Assembly: GCF_024139115.2 (NCBI RefSeq)
Contig: NC_085141.1
Span: 393,810,632 to 393,874,631 of the forward strand
Length of the DNA: 64,000 nt
Source: Armigeres subalbatus
Lineage: Eukaryota; Arthropoda; Insecta; Diptera; Culicidae
Reading direction: 5' to 3'
How positions within the stretch are numbered: position 1 is the first letter of the stretch; every line of letters begins with the position of its first letter. Positions 47,501-59,500 of this stretch are shown piece by piece. The position numbers were made by a program, and so were the translations under genes. Under the pieces are notes generated by a model. It was not told where the DNA came from and did no database searches. It worked only from the letters and a program-made list of their open reading frames with translations.

Positions 47501-50500
47501 TTTTTACAACTATTAGTAAGCTTGAAGTTTTCCAAAAATCAGGGAGCCAATTTCTGCAGAAGAAGTCAGAAGTTTCTTAGGCCTTGTAACATATGTCGGA
47601 CGGTTTATTCCAAATTTAGCCACTATCACGAAATTACTCCGTCATCAATTAATTCGTAAAGAAAACAAGTTTATTTGAACAGAAAAACACAAGCAAAGTA
47701 TTGAAAAAGCACAAACGTTGTCATTTTTCTTTAATACTTTAAGATCAACAGCAGTCGCAGACGCCTCACCAGTAACTTTAAAAGCAGTACTCATCAAATG
47801 AGAAGGGAAAACTGATTCGGATCCTCGGTATTACACCCCGGAAATAATTTTAAGGCACTCGCTGATTTTCATACAAAATAGTCATGTTTGAGGACCAAAA
47901 TCTCGATTTCTAGCGATTAGATTGAGGACATATTTGGCATCCCAGCCTGAAATAACTTAAATTTTCAATTAATAATGGTTTTTTGTATGCATGTTTGCTC
48001 AAAATGCATGTTTCAGTTGGAAATAATTATCAAGCCACTCCACTTGTATGGAGCTCCATATAAAAGTGATGGTTTTATAAACTCCAACAGAATTGTACTT
48101 TGATCGAAGATCAAAGATACCGTCAATTGATGACATTGAAACCAGTTCACAATCATCGGATTATCGTGACCAGGACAAATTGAATACAGTGCTGTGCCCT
48201 TATTCCGTTCACCTAAGACATAGATCTGTGCGCCGATTGAAAATTTACTGGCGGCGGCGTAATAGATCATTTTCAGTCAGCGGCGGCGGCGTGGCGGCGT
48301 CACGCCGTTGGTGATCGGCGTCGTTGGCGCGGAGGCGTGGGTCGGCGTGAACTGATTTCAATCTTCAAAAATTCTCCAGAATTTCCTCAACGAGTTTGTC
48401 GGGAAGTTTATCAAGGAATTCTTCTGGGCATTCCATCAGATATTGCTCCTCCATGAAGTTTTTCCAGGAATTCTTTCCGAAGTGCCTCTAGCAATTCTTC
48501 CGGAAGTTCCTCCAGGAATTCCTCCGGAAGTGTTTGGATTAAGTAATCCAGCAAAAATATCAATGTCACGCGTAAACTGAACAGAACTGCACGATTTTAC
48601 AAACGCTTTCACATGTCACAGAACGCTTGCCTCGTCACTTCTCTAAACTCCAACTCGTCGCGTCTCTTCTATTCTCGTTCACTATGGCATCGGATTACTG
48701 TTAAGTGGAACCGCTTGCTGAGCAAGACTCCAGCTAGGATGGTGGCTAACTACATACTATACATAGGAAGCTTAGGCGCCACCTCGTTAGAGGACTTCAC
48801 GCTCAGGTACTAATATTAGACCGGTTTTAGACCCACCGAAAATCCTTTCGGCTGTAACTTTTTTTCCTTTCAACATTGTTTTCGCAACTTTCCCCAAAAA
48901 AAGCGGAACTTGTTCAAATTATAGGGACTTTATAGATTTCCATGATTGGCAACTTGGTTCCAGAGTTATTCCAGATTCAAAATAGGTGCTAGCTTTTGGT
49001 CATTTTCCAGAACGCATACTTCGGAAATGATTATTTAGATGTTTCGATTAAAAACAATGCATTAACTATGCCAAATTTGATCGGTTTAAAATATGGCCTG
49101 TATTTCGAATTCTGGAAGCTCCGCCGGAACCTGATACAGGGTCCCTTTACGGAAATAGGCGAATGCCATCATGCGACACATCGAACTTCATGATTTCATA
49201 AGTTATGGCAATCTATGGTAGTTTTGTACTTTCTGGGCCATATTTGAACCGATTGTAAGTAGTTCCGTAACACCGGGTAGACACCTTAACGTGGTGTGTT
49301 GGTGCCGTAGCGCTGTTACGTTGTTATGGGAGCTACATAGCAACACAAGTAGCTTGTTAGGAAAAATAATTTTCACGCTCATTCCTACCTTGAACACCTG
49401 GTGTTTGAAATCCTCCCAGCAACCGAATACACCTGTAGCATACATGTTGCTGTACCAGTTGAGAGCATCGTCCAACAGCAATTAATGTTTGACGCTTTTC
49501 AGCAGCAGATCATCTGCGATCTCTTCTGATGCGGCGAATGTTTCCACCCGTTGCAGGAATGTATTCAGCGATGAGCCATCCTTTTCCCCCTTGTAGCGGA
49601 ACGGCCAGTTGTGAATTGCTTTCAGCGTCCTTCTTTCCTCGAAGAGCGGCCTCGGAACATTATCTTGCCAACCTTGGTTTCGATACGGAGCGCGGTTTTG
49701 CCATCGCTGATTCAGGTTGCGCAGCAGCTCATTGCGCAGCTGATTGTACTCCTGGAAGTGTGAATCCTCCCTAACGTCTGGCTCACGCATGCTGGATTCT
49801 TTCTGTAGGCTATATCTGCTACTCTGGACTGTTGGACGTTGACTCGCGTTCCTGTAACCTCTTCCTCGATTGACTCGTTGGACTTCTAGGGATACTGCTC
49901 CGTGTTCACTGCCCTGCACATTTGGACTATTTCGCGTTGGAAGTGCTGCTAACGGATCGGTCATTGTTGGCGTCGATCTGGATTGTTGTCTAACTTCCTC
50001 GGTTTGGATGACGAAATCTTGATTTTCTTCATTTGACTCTTGGATCTCCGTTCTCGTCGAATCCTCGAAATTTTGCTCCGGGCGATGTGGAAGTCTGCAT
50101 CGTTCCTTTGGGAACAGCATCAGTGTTTTTCGCACTATCACTGTTCACTTTTGTTCTCACCTGTTTCTTCGTTCTTCCCAATGCGTCGTCTGTATCCTCC
50201 AACGAAAACTGCACCAATAGCGACAAAGTTGCATGTGTTTCACTGTGATTAGCCGGAGGATCTACGATGGCTAATCGATCGCGATAATGAATTAAACGCG
50301 ATCGTATTCCACGCACTGCTGGAAGATCACCGCGCTTGAAGGCTCCGTCGAGTTCCAAAACTATTTTGCTTACTTCCGATTGACATTGACTGATATTGTC
50401 GACAGCTTCCACAGGCTTGCTGGATCCATGATCCTTAAGGTCTAAAATTAGCCAACTAATAAAATAAGTGTAGGTTCTTAACGTGTTACTAAACAGAAAT

Positions 50501-53500
50501 TGTGCCACAAACTCAACACAAATTTCCAAAAACTCAAAAATCTACAAACCACAAATTAAATGGTTCGTTTTGTTGGGCGCCAGTGTTGTGAAACGACCTC
50601 TGCGGGGATCAAAAGCATTGGTCGGCTCGGCTAACTAACATCGAACGCCACAAAATAAGCTCAACAACGAAACAACGAGCTAGCATGCCCTTTCTTAGGA
50701 ATAAATCATTGCCCTAACTCCTATTCTCAGCCCTAGCTAAACCATGGTTTTTACTCACGCTACAGAGACACACGTCCGTGCCACCTTCCTAATGCCACAA
50801 TTCCTGAGCCTCTCGCCACACGCAATCCGGCTCCGCGACTCGGCTGTCGATGTATGGCATGCACTTACAAGCCGCCCTCGTCTCTGCCCACAATCGGCAG
50901 CCTACGTGGCTCACGCAATTCCGTGCGACCCTCAGTAGCGACCCTCATCGCTTCTCTCGACGCCCTTATAGCACCTCTGCACCCTACTGGATTGCTCGCC
51001 CGGAAGTCGTGTTCGCCTCCAAAAATTATTCGCTGGCTTGGCAAACGGCCTAAATACCGAAGAACTGATTCCGAGGTTAGCACTCCGACATCCAATGGAC
51101 GGTCGCCGGAAATTGGTCACTTCGACGAAACTTCAGCTATGCTAAGGAAATCCAGTTACGCAAAAGAACGACGACGAAAATCAGCTGCTCCGCTGAAACT
51201 TCAGCTACGCCAAAGAAGCCCTGTGAATCGAGGAAATTCCTTAAATCTTGCCTTGTCTCGGATGCAGCGAATACTCACTTCTCGTGAAGGCTTCTCCGAA
51301 CTCAGTGTTCCGTTCTAGATGACAAAACTTTTCCGACCAGTTGCCGGATTGATCAGTCCCGGTGGCCTTCGGCTCACTTAGCTGCATCGAAGAGGAAAAT
51401 CTACGGTTACTGTGAATTCCTTTGTGGTCTTTATTATGACTCTTACCGATACGCAAACTTTCCTCCGGCTGGTCTTTATCCGAACTTGTCCGTCGAGCTG
51501 ATTTTTCTGCGACAGGGATCTTGCTCACCGTTTTCGCTTGCCAGGACCGGAGTGATAAATAACACGGTCCGATTTTCCTGTTAATGCAACGAGAATTATG
51601 ACATTTCTCAATGATCACTTTCCGTATGGTTATGGTTATGGTTACCTGATCTTTTCGCTTTTTACTCGACGAGTGAGTGGGGTTGGCGACCGGAATGTGC
51701 TCGCTTCGAGACCCGTCCTCGTGGGACACTTTCTGTGCTTCGTTTTCCGCTTTCTGATGGCGACAATCGGACCGAAAAGAAAATGATTCGAGTCCGAGTC
51801 CGATAGACGCGGTGCTGTGCACACTGTTTACGATTAAACAATTTTTCGGTACGAACGACACTCACAGCACCTTTTTCTCGTCGGTCCACTCGAACGGAAA
51901 AAACGCTGCCAATACGATGTAAAGGCAGTCGGAAAACTGATGCTTTCAGTCGCTGTGTCTGTTTCTCGGTTCAGCCACTTGGTGATGACGCAGAGTGACG
52001 TTTGTATATGATGCGATCGCGGATGCGTTCCATTCAAATTGGCGGTTGATGTACAGGGCAATCTCAATTTTTTAAACAGCTTACTGCATTTTGAGTTTGT
52101 TGGTACTTGTAGCTTTGTGAGGCAACATCCAAATTGAGAACAAAGTAAACCTTACGTAACACACCGTACACCGTACGTTACGCTTAATAAACTTTTATTC
52201 CGTTAAAAAATCCTGACTTCATTCGGAGTTCCGACTCGTCTCTCAGAAGGTTATGGCCCCACCGCAAAAAACGTGACCTGCAACATCCCGTTATTTCGAG
52301 GAATTGGAGCAGATTTTCGAGAACTGGAGCTATTGAGTGAAGGTATACCTCGACCGGAGTGGCTCCGGTAGTAGCAGAAGATAAAGCCAAGTTCAAAGAA
52401 AAAGACCGGATTGCAAAAGCGTTGCTGTGGGGGTGTCTATCGGACGAGCGCCTCGAAATCGTTCGAGAGAAGTCGACCACGAAGGATATGTGGGCCAGCT
52501 TAGAGACGACATATACAAAGAAATCCGTGGCAAGTCAAACAATCATTCGGAGGTAGTTGCTCGTTTAAAGATGAAGGAAGGCACCGTGATGAACTTGGAG
52601 GCCTTGGAGAATGTAGCGGAAAAAAGAATTAAACTTGGATCTCGTCAAGCAACGTCTGTTGGCCGAGGAAAGCAAACGATCCGATCGGCAAGGTGATTCC
52701 TTTGAAGACAAGTCTGCAGCTTTTACCAGTGACTCGAAGAAGAAGAGGCCAGGACGCATCGTATTCAAGCTCGATTCCGGGTGCAGTGACAACTTGATAT
52801 GCGACAAGACCGTATTCACTAGTCTGAAGAATTTGTCTAATCAAGCTAGGCGTTTAATGGAACGAGAATTAGGGCCAACCGGCCGTTGGAGCGTATCCAC
52901 TCGTATGTATGCGGACTCATTGATCCACCAGCATGGGATGGTTCTTTGTGAGTTTCATCGATGACTACACTCATTTCTCCATGATTCACTTGTTGAAGGA
53001 AAGTCTGGCGTGTTCGAGAAATTCAAATAATTCGAAGCGAGTGTTACGGCCATGTTCGGGATGTCCATTTCGAGCATGACTGTGGATCAAGGAACGGAGT
53101 ACTGTTCTGCAAATCAAATGGAGTACTACAAGCAAAAAGGGATCCAACTGGAGGCTACGGTTGCTTATAGTCCCCGACAAAATGGTGTAGCGGAGAGGTT
53201 CAACCGAACCTTGATTGAGAAAGTTCGCTCCGTGCTCATTCATTTGAAGGCGCCGAAGCGTTTGTGGTCAGAAGCAGCTCTGGCATGCGTTTACTTGATG
53301 AACCGAAGTCCAACAAGCGTGCTGCCTTCTGTTGCCACCCCTGTGAGAAAATTCGTGTGTTCGGCTGTGCGAGTTTCGTTTGGATCCCGAAGCAGAAAAG
53401 ACGTAACTTAGATGCCACTAGTAAAGAGATGATAATGGTTGGGTATGCTCCCAATGGATACCGTGTGTTGGACCCAGTTACAATTGCTTGAGACATCAAG

Positions 53501-56500
53501 TTCGATGAATCAAGCTTCCCCTAAGATAAGATGAAGCATGAAGATGATATGTCTTTCACTGTTCATCTTTCCCTCGAGCAAGAGGGGGAATACAACCAGC
53601 CAAGCTTTAAAAACGAGAGCGCCGTCGATGAATTAGCCCCTCAGTATAATCAAGCCTAAAATGAATCTGAAATCAGTCAAAATGAAGAGTTAAGTAATGA
53701 TGTTGATGATCCAGAAAACGCGCTCCCTTCGCCCACAGAAGACACAAAATTCCCAGTGAATTGTTGTCGAGGCATAGCGGACGGGAGCGCAGGCTCACCG
53801 TTAAGTTATACGATTACTTTATCGGCTATAGTGCTGTTTCTGGTGAATTGATATCCCCAGATGTACCCGAATCATATGATGAGCTAACCGAACGACCATA
53901 CGAGATGAATTACGTTCCATGGAGGAGTACAAGGTCTGGCGATTTTCAAGTTGTCCCAAGGGAGTGAAACCTCCGAATGCAAAATGGGTGTTCCGGCTGA
54001 AAGATAATGCTACCGGAAATTAAGCGAAGTATGAAGCAAGGCTGGTCGTTGAAGATTTTTGCAGAAGGGTGGCGTTGACTACAAGGAAACGTTTGCTTCA
54101 GTTGCAAGACTTGCCACTATCAGAACTGTACTCGCAGGTCGCAGCTAGTGTTCTGCAAGGATTCCACTTCCATCAAAAGGACGCCAAGACAGCGTTCCTG
54201 TATGGAGAGCTGAAAGAAGAATTATACATGGTGATTCCGGATGGCGTCGCAACTCCTCCCAATACAGTGTGCCGTTTGTTCAAATCACTGTATGGATTGA
54301 AGCAATCTCCAAGGTGCTGGAACAAAAAGTTCAACCACCGTCTATTGAATTTGGGATTCCAGCTATCACAACATGACTACTGCCTGTATGTACGTATACA
54401 ACCAGGAGATGAAGTCTACATTATACTCTGTGTGGACGACTAATAGCTGGGAAAAAGCTGGAAACGATAGAGAAACTGAAGAAAGCAAAGTTCGACGTCT
54501 TCCATGACAGACTGCGGAGAAGTCAATCGTTTCTTGGGTATAAAGCTGGAGTACGACCGGACGATAAATTCAATGAGCCTTTGTCAGGAAGCGAACATCG
54601 AAAAACTGTTGGTGCGCTACAATATGCTGGATTGTAACCCTACCAAGACGCCTATGGATAAGAGCCTGCGTGCTTCGCGAGATGGTGAAACAACCAAGGA
54701 ACCATACCACGAGCTTATGGGTATAATCATGTACATAATGCTGTGCAGTGCACCAGACCTGATCTCTGTTATCCCGTCGGATTCCTGGGCCGTCAAAACA
54801 AAATCCAACAATAACTGATTGGCAGTGCATCGAGCGTGTTGTACGATACCTGAAAGGGACGAAAGCGAAGCATCTGATTCTGAAATACGTTCGTGATGAC
54901 TCAGCTGAACCGTTAGTCGGATATGCTGACACCGACTGGGCATCGGATGCAGAAGACAGGAAGTCAATCAGCGGTTATTTGTTGTTGTAGCTTGTTAGGA
55001 AAAATAATTTCCACGTTCATTCCTACCTCGAACACCGTATTGTTAAGAACGTTACGCTTAATAAACTTTTATTCCGTTAAAACATTCTGACTTCATTCGG
55101 AGTTCCAACTCGTCTCTCAAGATGGTGTGTTACGGAGTAAGATTTACCATGGTCGCATTGCCAGCTTCAGGCAAATCCTGATCCAACAGATACCCTCCCC
55201 AATATCCAACTCCGTGGTAATTATGAGGGTGTCACTAAGTCGGACGCCCTCTTAAGTAAGTACCAAATCAACATTTCCTTCCTCTCCCTTCCTTCCTTCT
55301 TATTGGCATGACATCCCCACACTGGGACAAAGCCGCCTCGCAGCTTAGTGTTCATTAAGCACTTCCACAGTTATTAACTGCGAGGTTTCTAAGCCAAGTT
55401 ACCATTTTTGCATTCGTATATCATGAGGCTAGCACGATGATACTTTTATGCCCAGGGATGTCGAGACAATTTCCAAGCCGAAAATTGCCTAGACCGGCAC
55501 CGGGAATCGAACCCAGCCACCCTCAGCATGGTCTTGCTTTGTAGCCGCGCGTCTTACCGCCCGGCTAAGGAGGGCCCCTAGTCCCCTCTCCCTAGTTAAG
55601 GTGAAAATGGACGTGGTCAGGAGTAGTAATCCTCATGCTGTTGTTAATTTTATCATAGTTTGGAATCAAGGACCCCTCCCCTTCTTGATTTAGGATAGCA
55701 TTCTAGATATGGATTTCAAAAAAAAAAACCCAACTTAATTCACCGAGTGGTGACACTGCCTTTCTCGAATTTAGCCAAGACACCAACCTTATATGGCGCT
55801 TACATAGTTCGATACCATTTTCTTAATAACTTTTAAACGCAATGGTCGATCGTTATCAAATTCAATAGTGATCAACTAGAGTTTGTCCCCCGTCGAATGC
55901 AACTTGTTGCGAGAAAATCGGTTAAGAATTACTACATGAAAAAGTGGCTAATGTTTTTCGGTTTTCGTGTGCACACACACACACACACATACACACGGAC
56001 AGACAGACATTTGTTCAGCTCGACGAGCTGAGTCGATTGGTATATAACATCATGGGTCTTCGAGACTTCTATAAAAAGTTCGATTTTGGAGTGAAATGAT
56101 AGCCTTTCGGTACAACTTTGTTGTACGAGAAAGGCAAAACATGAGTATCACTAGTGTCCAATCTACGAATTACACCATAACAACAATCCTCATGCTAATA
56201 TATTAACCGATTGGAACTGGTAAACGGTTATTCCGAGTACCGGTTAAGAGGTCAATTTTTGGGAAATAAGCAAACCCCATCGTGCGGCATATCAAAATTC
56301 ATGATTTAAAAGTTATGCTAATGCTTCTACTGACGGCGTCTACTTGCTCCAACAATTAGCATCAGTTTATTTTTGGTCATTATGCACCATCTATTGTTCT
56401 TTCATTCTGCTTTGATGGTTCTCAGAATAAAAATATTCATCTGGCTCTGTAAGTGCATGTAATGACACCCATTTGACCAGAGCAGTACTATACTTATTGC

Positions 56501-59500
56501 AGACTAGGCACAACTCGTAATCTGATTCCCACCCTACAAGCTGCCAATCAGCTGATAAAAAACTGAATCGTCATACATTAATCGGAGGCACCACAAAGCG
56601 GCACGGTCTTTTTACTTGCTTCACTACCGTGAATACCAAGATTATGTTAGTAAACAAGCAATCAATAATTATCTATACACATCTATTATTACCTTCCGGT
56701 TTGCCCATCCAAGCCCTTTCTAATCGGTGTTTACTTCTCGTGTGTTGTTTCAGGATGGCGGCGAAGGCCACGTTGGGACGGTGCGCAATTTCGAATCCCA
56801 GGAGGAGGTGGTCGTTGTCTGGGACAACGGAACCGCCGCTAACTACCGGTGCGCTGGTGCGTACGACCTACGCATCCTAGATAGTGCTCCGACCGGTATC
56901 AAGCACGAGGGTACCATGTGCGACACATGCCGACAAACGCCCATCTTCGGCATACGCTGGAAGTGTGCCGAATGCAACAACTACGACCTGTGCTCGATCT
57001 GCTACCACGGAGATAAGCACCATTCGAGGCATCGGTTCCATCGGATTTCGACACCAGGTGGCGAGAAGACGCTTTTGGAACCGCGACGCAAAGCGAAGAA
57101 GATTGCCGTGCGGGGGATATTTCCGGGGGCACGAGTAGTTCGGGGCGTCGATTGGCAGTGGGAAGATCAGGATGGTGGCAATGGACGACGGGGAAAGGTT
57201 AATGAGATTCAGGACTGGTCGTCAGCTTCGCCACGTTCGGCCGCATATGTAGTGTGGGACAATGGTGCGAAGAATTTGTATCGTGTGGGGTTCGAAGGTA
57301 TGGCGGATTTGAAGGTGGTAAACGATTCTAAAGGAAACACCGTGTATCGCGACCATCTACCGTTGCTGGGAGAGTTTGGTCCGGGACGAGGGCCGCATAG
57401 TTTTCAGATAGGGGATCAGGTGACAGTGGATTTAGAAATCGAGATTGTACAATCGCTGCAGCATGGCCATGGAGGCTGGACCGATGGAATGTATGAATGT
57501 TTGAACACAACCGGTACGGTTGTCGGGATCGATGAGGATCACGATATTGTTGTGGCGTATCCAAGCTCACACCGATGGACGTTCAACCCAACGGTACTGA
57601 CAATCGTTTCGTCGCCTGCATCGATGTTGAGCGAAAACCAGTTGCAACAATTCGCTGTGGGTGATTTTGTCAAGATTTGTAGTGATCTGGAAAGGATCAA
57701 AATACTGCAAAGAGGTCACGGAGAATGGGCTGAAGCTATGTTCCCCACCCTAGGAAAGGTTGGTCGTGTACAGCAGGTTTACCATGACAACGATCTGAAG
57801 GTGGAAGTTTGCAATACTTCATGGACCTATAATCCGCTGGGAGTTACGAAAGTGGTGAGTGGCTTATTCTAAAACATTTTTCATTTTGATAAGAAAATTA
57901 TTTTGAGCTTTTTAGTGGAATCTCTTCTCTTGTCATAAGACGAGTTAATACAATCCCATTGAATTTCACTGAAGACGGCCTTACATTTGAGGTCGAAATA
58001 CGTATCTGTCAAGATACAATTAAGTGGTGGAATTCAATGGGATTGTATTAACTCGTCTTATGACAAGTGATTTTTTCATTTCTTATTCCATAATCCATAT
58101 TCTACAATCATAATAACATTTTGTATTCAGTTATATCTAGCTTCATTCTTTGATTAAGTATCTTTAAAGTTCCTTCTCTACTTTTGTTTTTTTATTTATT
58201 TTGTTTCATATTATCTTTGGTCTCAAAAATTCCATTTTTTTAGGCCTCTTCGTCGGATGGTTCGACGGCTGTGACTACCAACGGAGAGCGACTCTCGGCA
58301 ATTTTGAAAAAGTTATTCGAACCTCACGCATCTGGGGACACAACTGAAGAGCTCGTTAAGGCAGCTGCGAATGGCGATGTGGCTAAGGTTGAGGAGTTCC
58401 TGTCTGGTGGGACTTCTTCACAGAATGTTGCTTCATCATCCACCAGCTCCCAGGAATCATCTCAGGTGGTGAAGGTAGACGTAAACGGAGTCTTCGCTGG
58501 TCACACTGCTTTGCAAGCAGCTAGCCAGAATGGTCACCTGGAGGTGATTCAAGTTCTACTTCGTTACAATGCGGATGTAGAGATTGAAGATAAAGACGGG
58601 GACCGTGCTGTTCACCATGCTGCATTTGGTGACGAACCAGGAGTTATGGGATTGTTAGCGAAGGCCGGGGCTGATCAGAACGCCCGAAACAAGCGAAGAC
58701 AGACTGCGCTCCATATTGCGGTTAATAAGGGCCACTTCAATGTCGTCAAAACGCTACTGGAGTTAAGCTGTCATCCTAGTCTTCAGGATTCAGAAGGTGA
58801 TACGCCTCTTCATGACGCAATATCAAAAGAGCACGACAACATGCTTTCTTTGTTATTGGATTATGGGGCGGATATCACGCTAACCAACAATAATGGCTTC
58901 AACGCTTTGCATCACGCTGCACTGAAGGGTAATCCCAGTGCCATGAAAATTCTACTAACGAAAACCAATCGCCTATGGATCGTAGAGGAAAAGAAGGAAG
59001 ATGGCTACACCGCTTTACACCTAGCTGCGTTGAACAATCACGTGGAGATAGCAGAACTGCTTGTTAAAATGGGAAAAGCCAACATGGATTGTCAGAACGT
59101 TAATCTGCAAACGGCCCTACACTTAGCCGTCGAACGGCAACACGTACAAATAGTGAAACTGCTTGTCCGTGAAGGGGCCAATCTTAACATTCCCGATAAA
59201 GACGGCGATACGCCCTTACATGAAGCTCTGAGGCATCACACTTTGTCCCAACTGCGACAGCTCCAGGATGTCGAAGGGTTCGGAAAGATTCTTATGGGAC
59301 TGAGAAACGTAAGTATACTTAACGCTATGCACCATTACAATATTGGATTGGTCATCATTAAGTTTATCCTTCTCGTTCCAGAACACCGATAAGAAAGCAT
59401 CGGCCTCGATCGCCTGCTTTCTAGCTGCCAATGGAGCGGATCTAACGATAAAGAATCGTAAACTACAAACGCCGTTGGATCTCTGTCCAGATCCGAACCT

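Larger units (their letters stand above)
49399..52161 (-). mobile_element. gypsy-like LTR element 5' fragment inserted in the copia LTR
   Basis: On the minus strand, the fragment comprises an LTR of about 1.58 kb (52,161-50,584; TGTTACG at the start, CACAACA at the end), a primer-binding site and a gag-like frame. It stops abruptly in gag at the junction with the copia LTR. CACC flanks it on both sides, which could be a 4 bp target duplication or microhomology, since no 3' LTR is present. Confidence 0.65.
49355..55119 (+). mobile_element. Ty1/copia-like element with an interrupted 5' LTR
   Basis: The 3' LTR-like copy is 54,993-55,119 (127 bp, TGTTAGGAAAAATAATTTCC to CGTCTCTCA). The 5' copy is split: its first 44 bases are at 49,355-49,398 and the rest at 52,162-52,245, with a gypsy-like fragment between. 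After the 5' LTR comes GGTTATGGCCCC, similar to the internal initiator-methionine tRNA primer site of copia. Pol remains are at 52,327-54,990. The RNase H end and the polypurine tract are missing just before the 3' LTR. No target duplication was found. Confidence 0.75.
41516..56753 (+). other. mib1 intron 1 (15.2 kb, mostly transposable elements)
   Basis: Donor GTGAGC at 41,516; acceptor TGTTTCAG ending at 56,753. The first 1.4 kb (to 42,935) holds nothing I recognise. The remainder is occupied by the RTE, Penelope, gypsy, copia, SINE and MITE items listed separately. The intron splits the first MIB/HERC2 domain. Confidence 0.85.

Noticed and set aside
50744..51318. Plus-strand frames of 64-154 codons
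   Set aside because: They are antisense to the same LTR and encode low-information Arg/Ser-rich peptides.
51241..51861. 206-codon minus-strand frame
   Set aside because: It lies within the putative long LTR of the gypsy-like element and has no recognisable domain.
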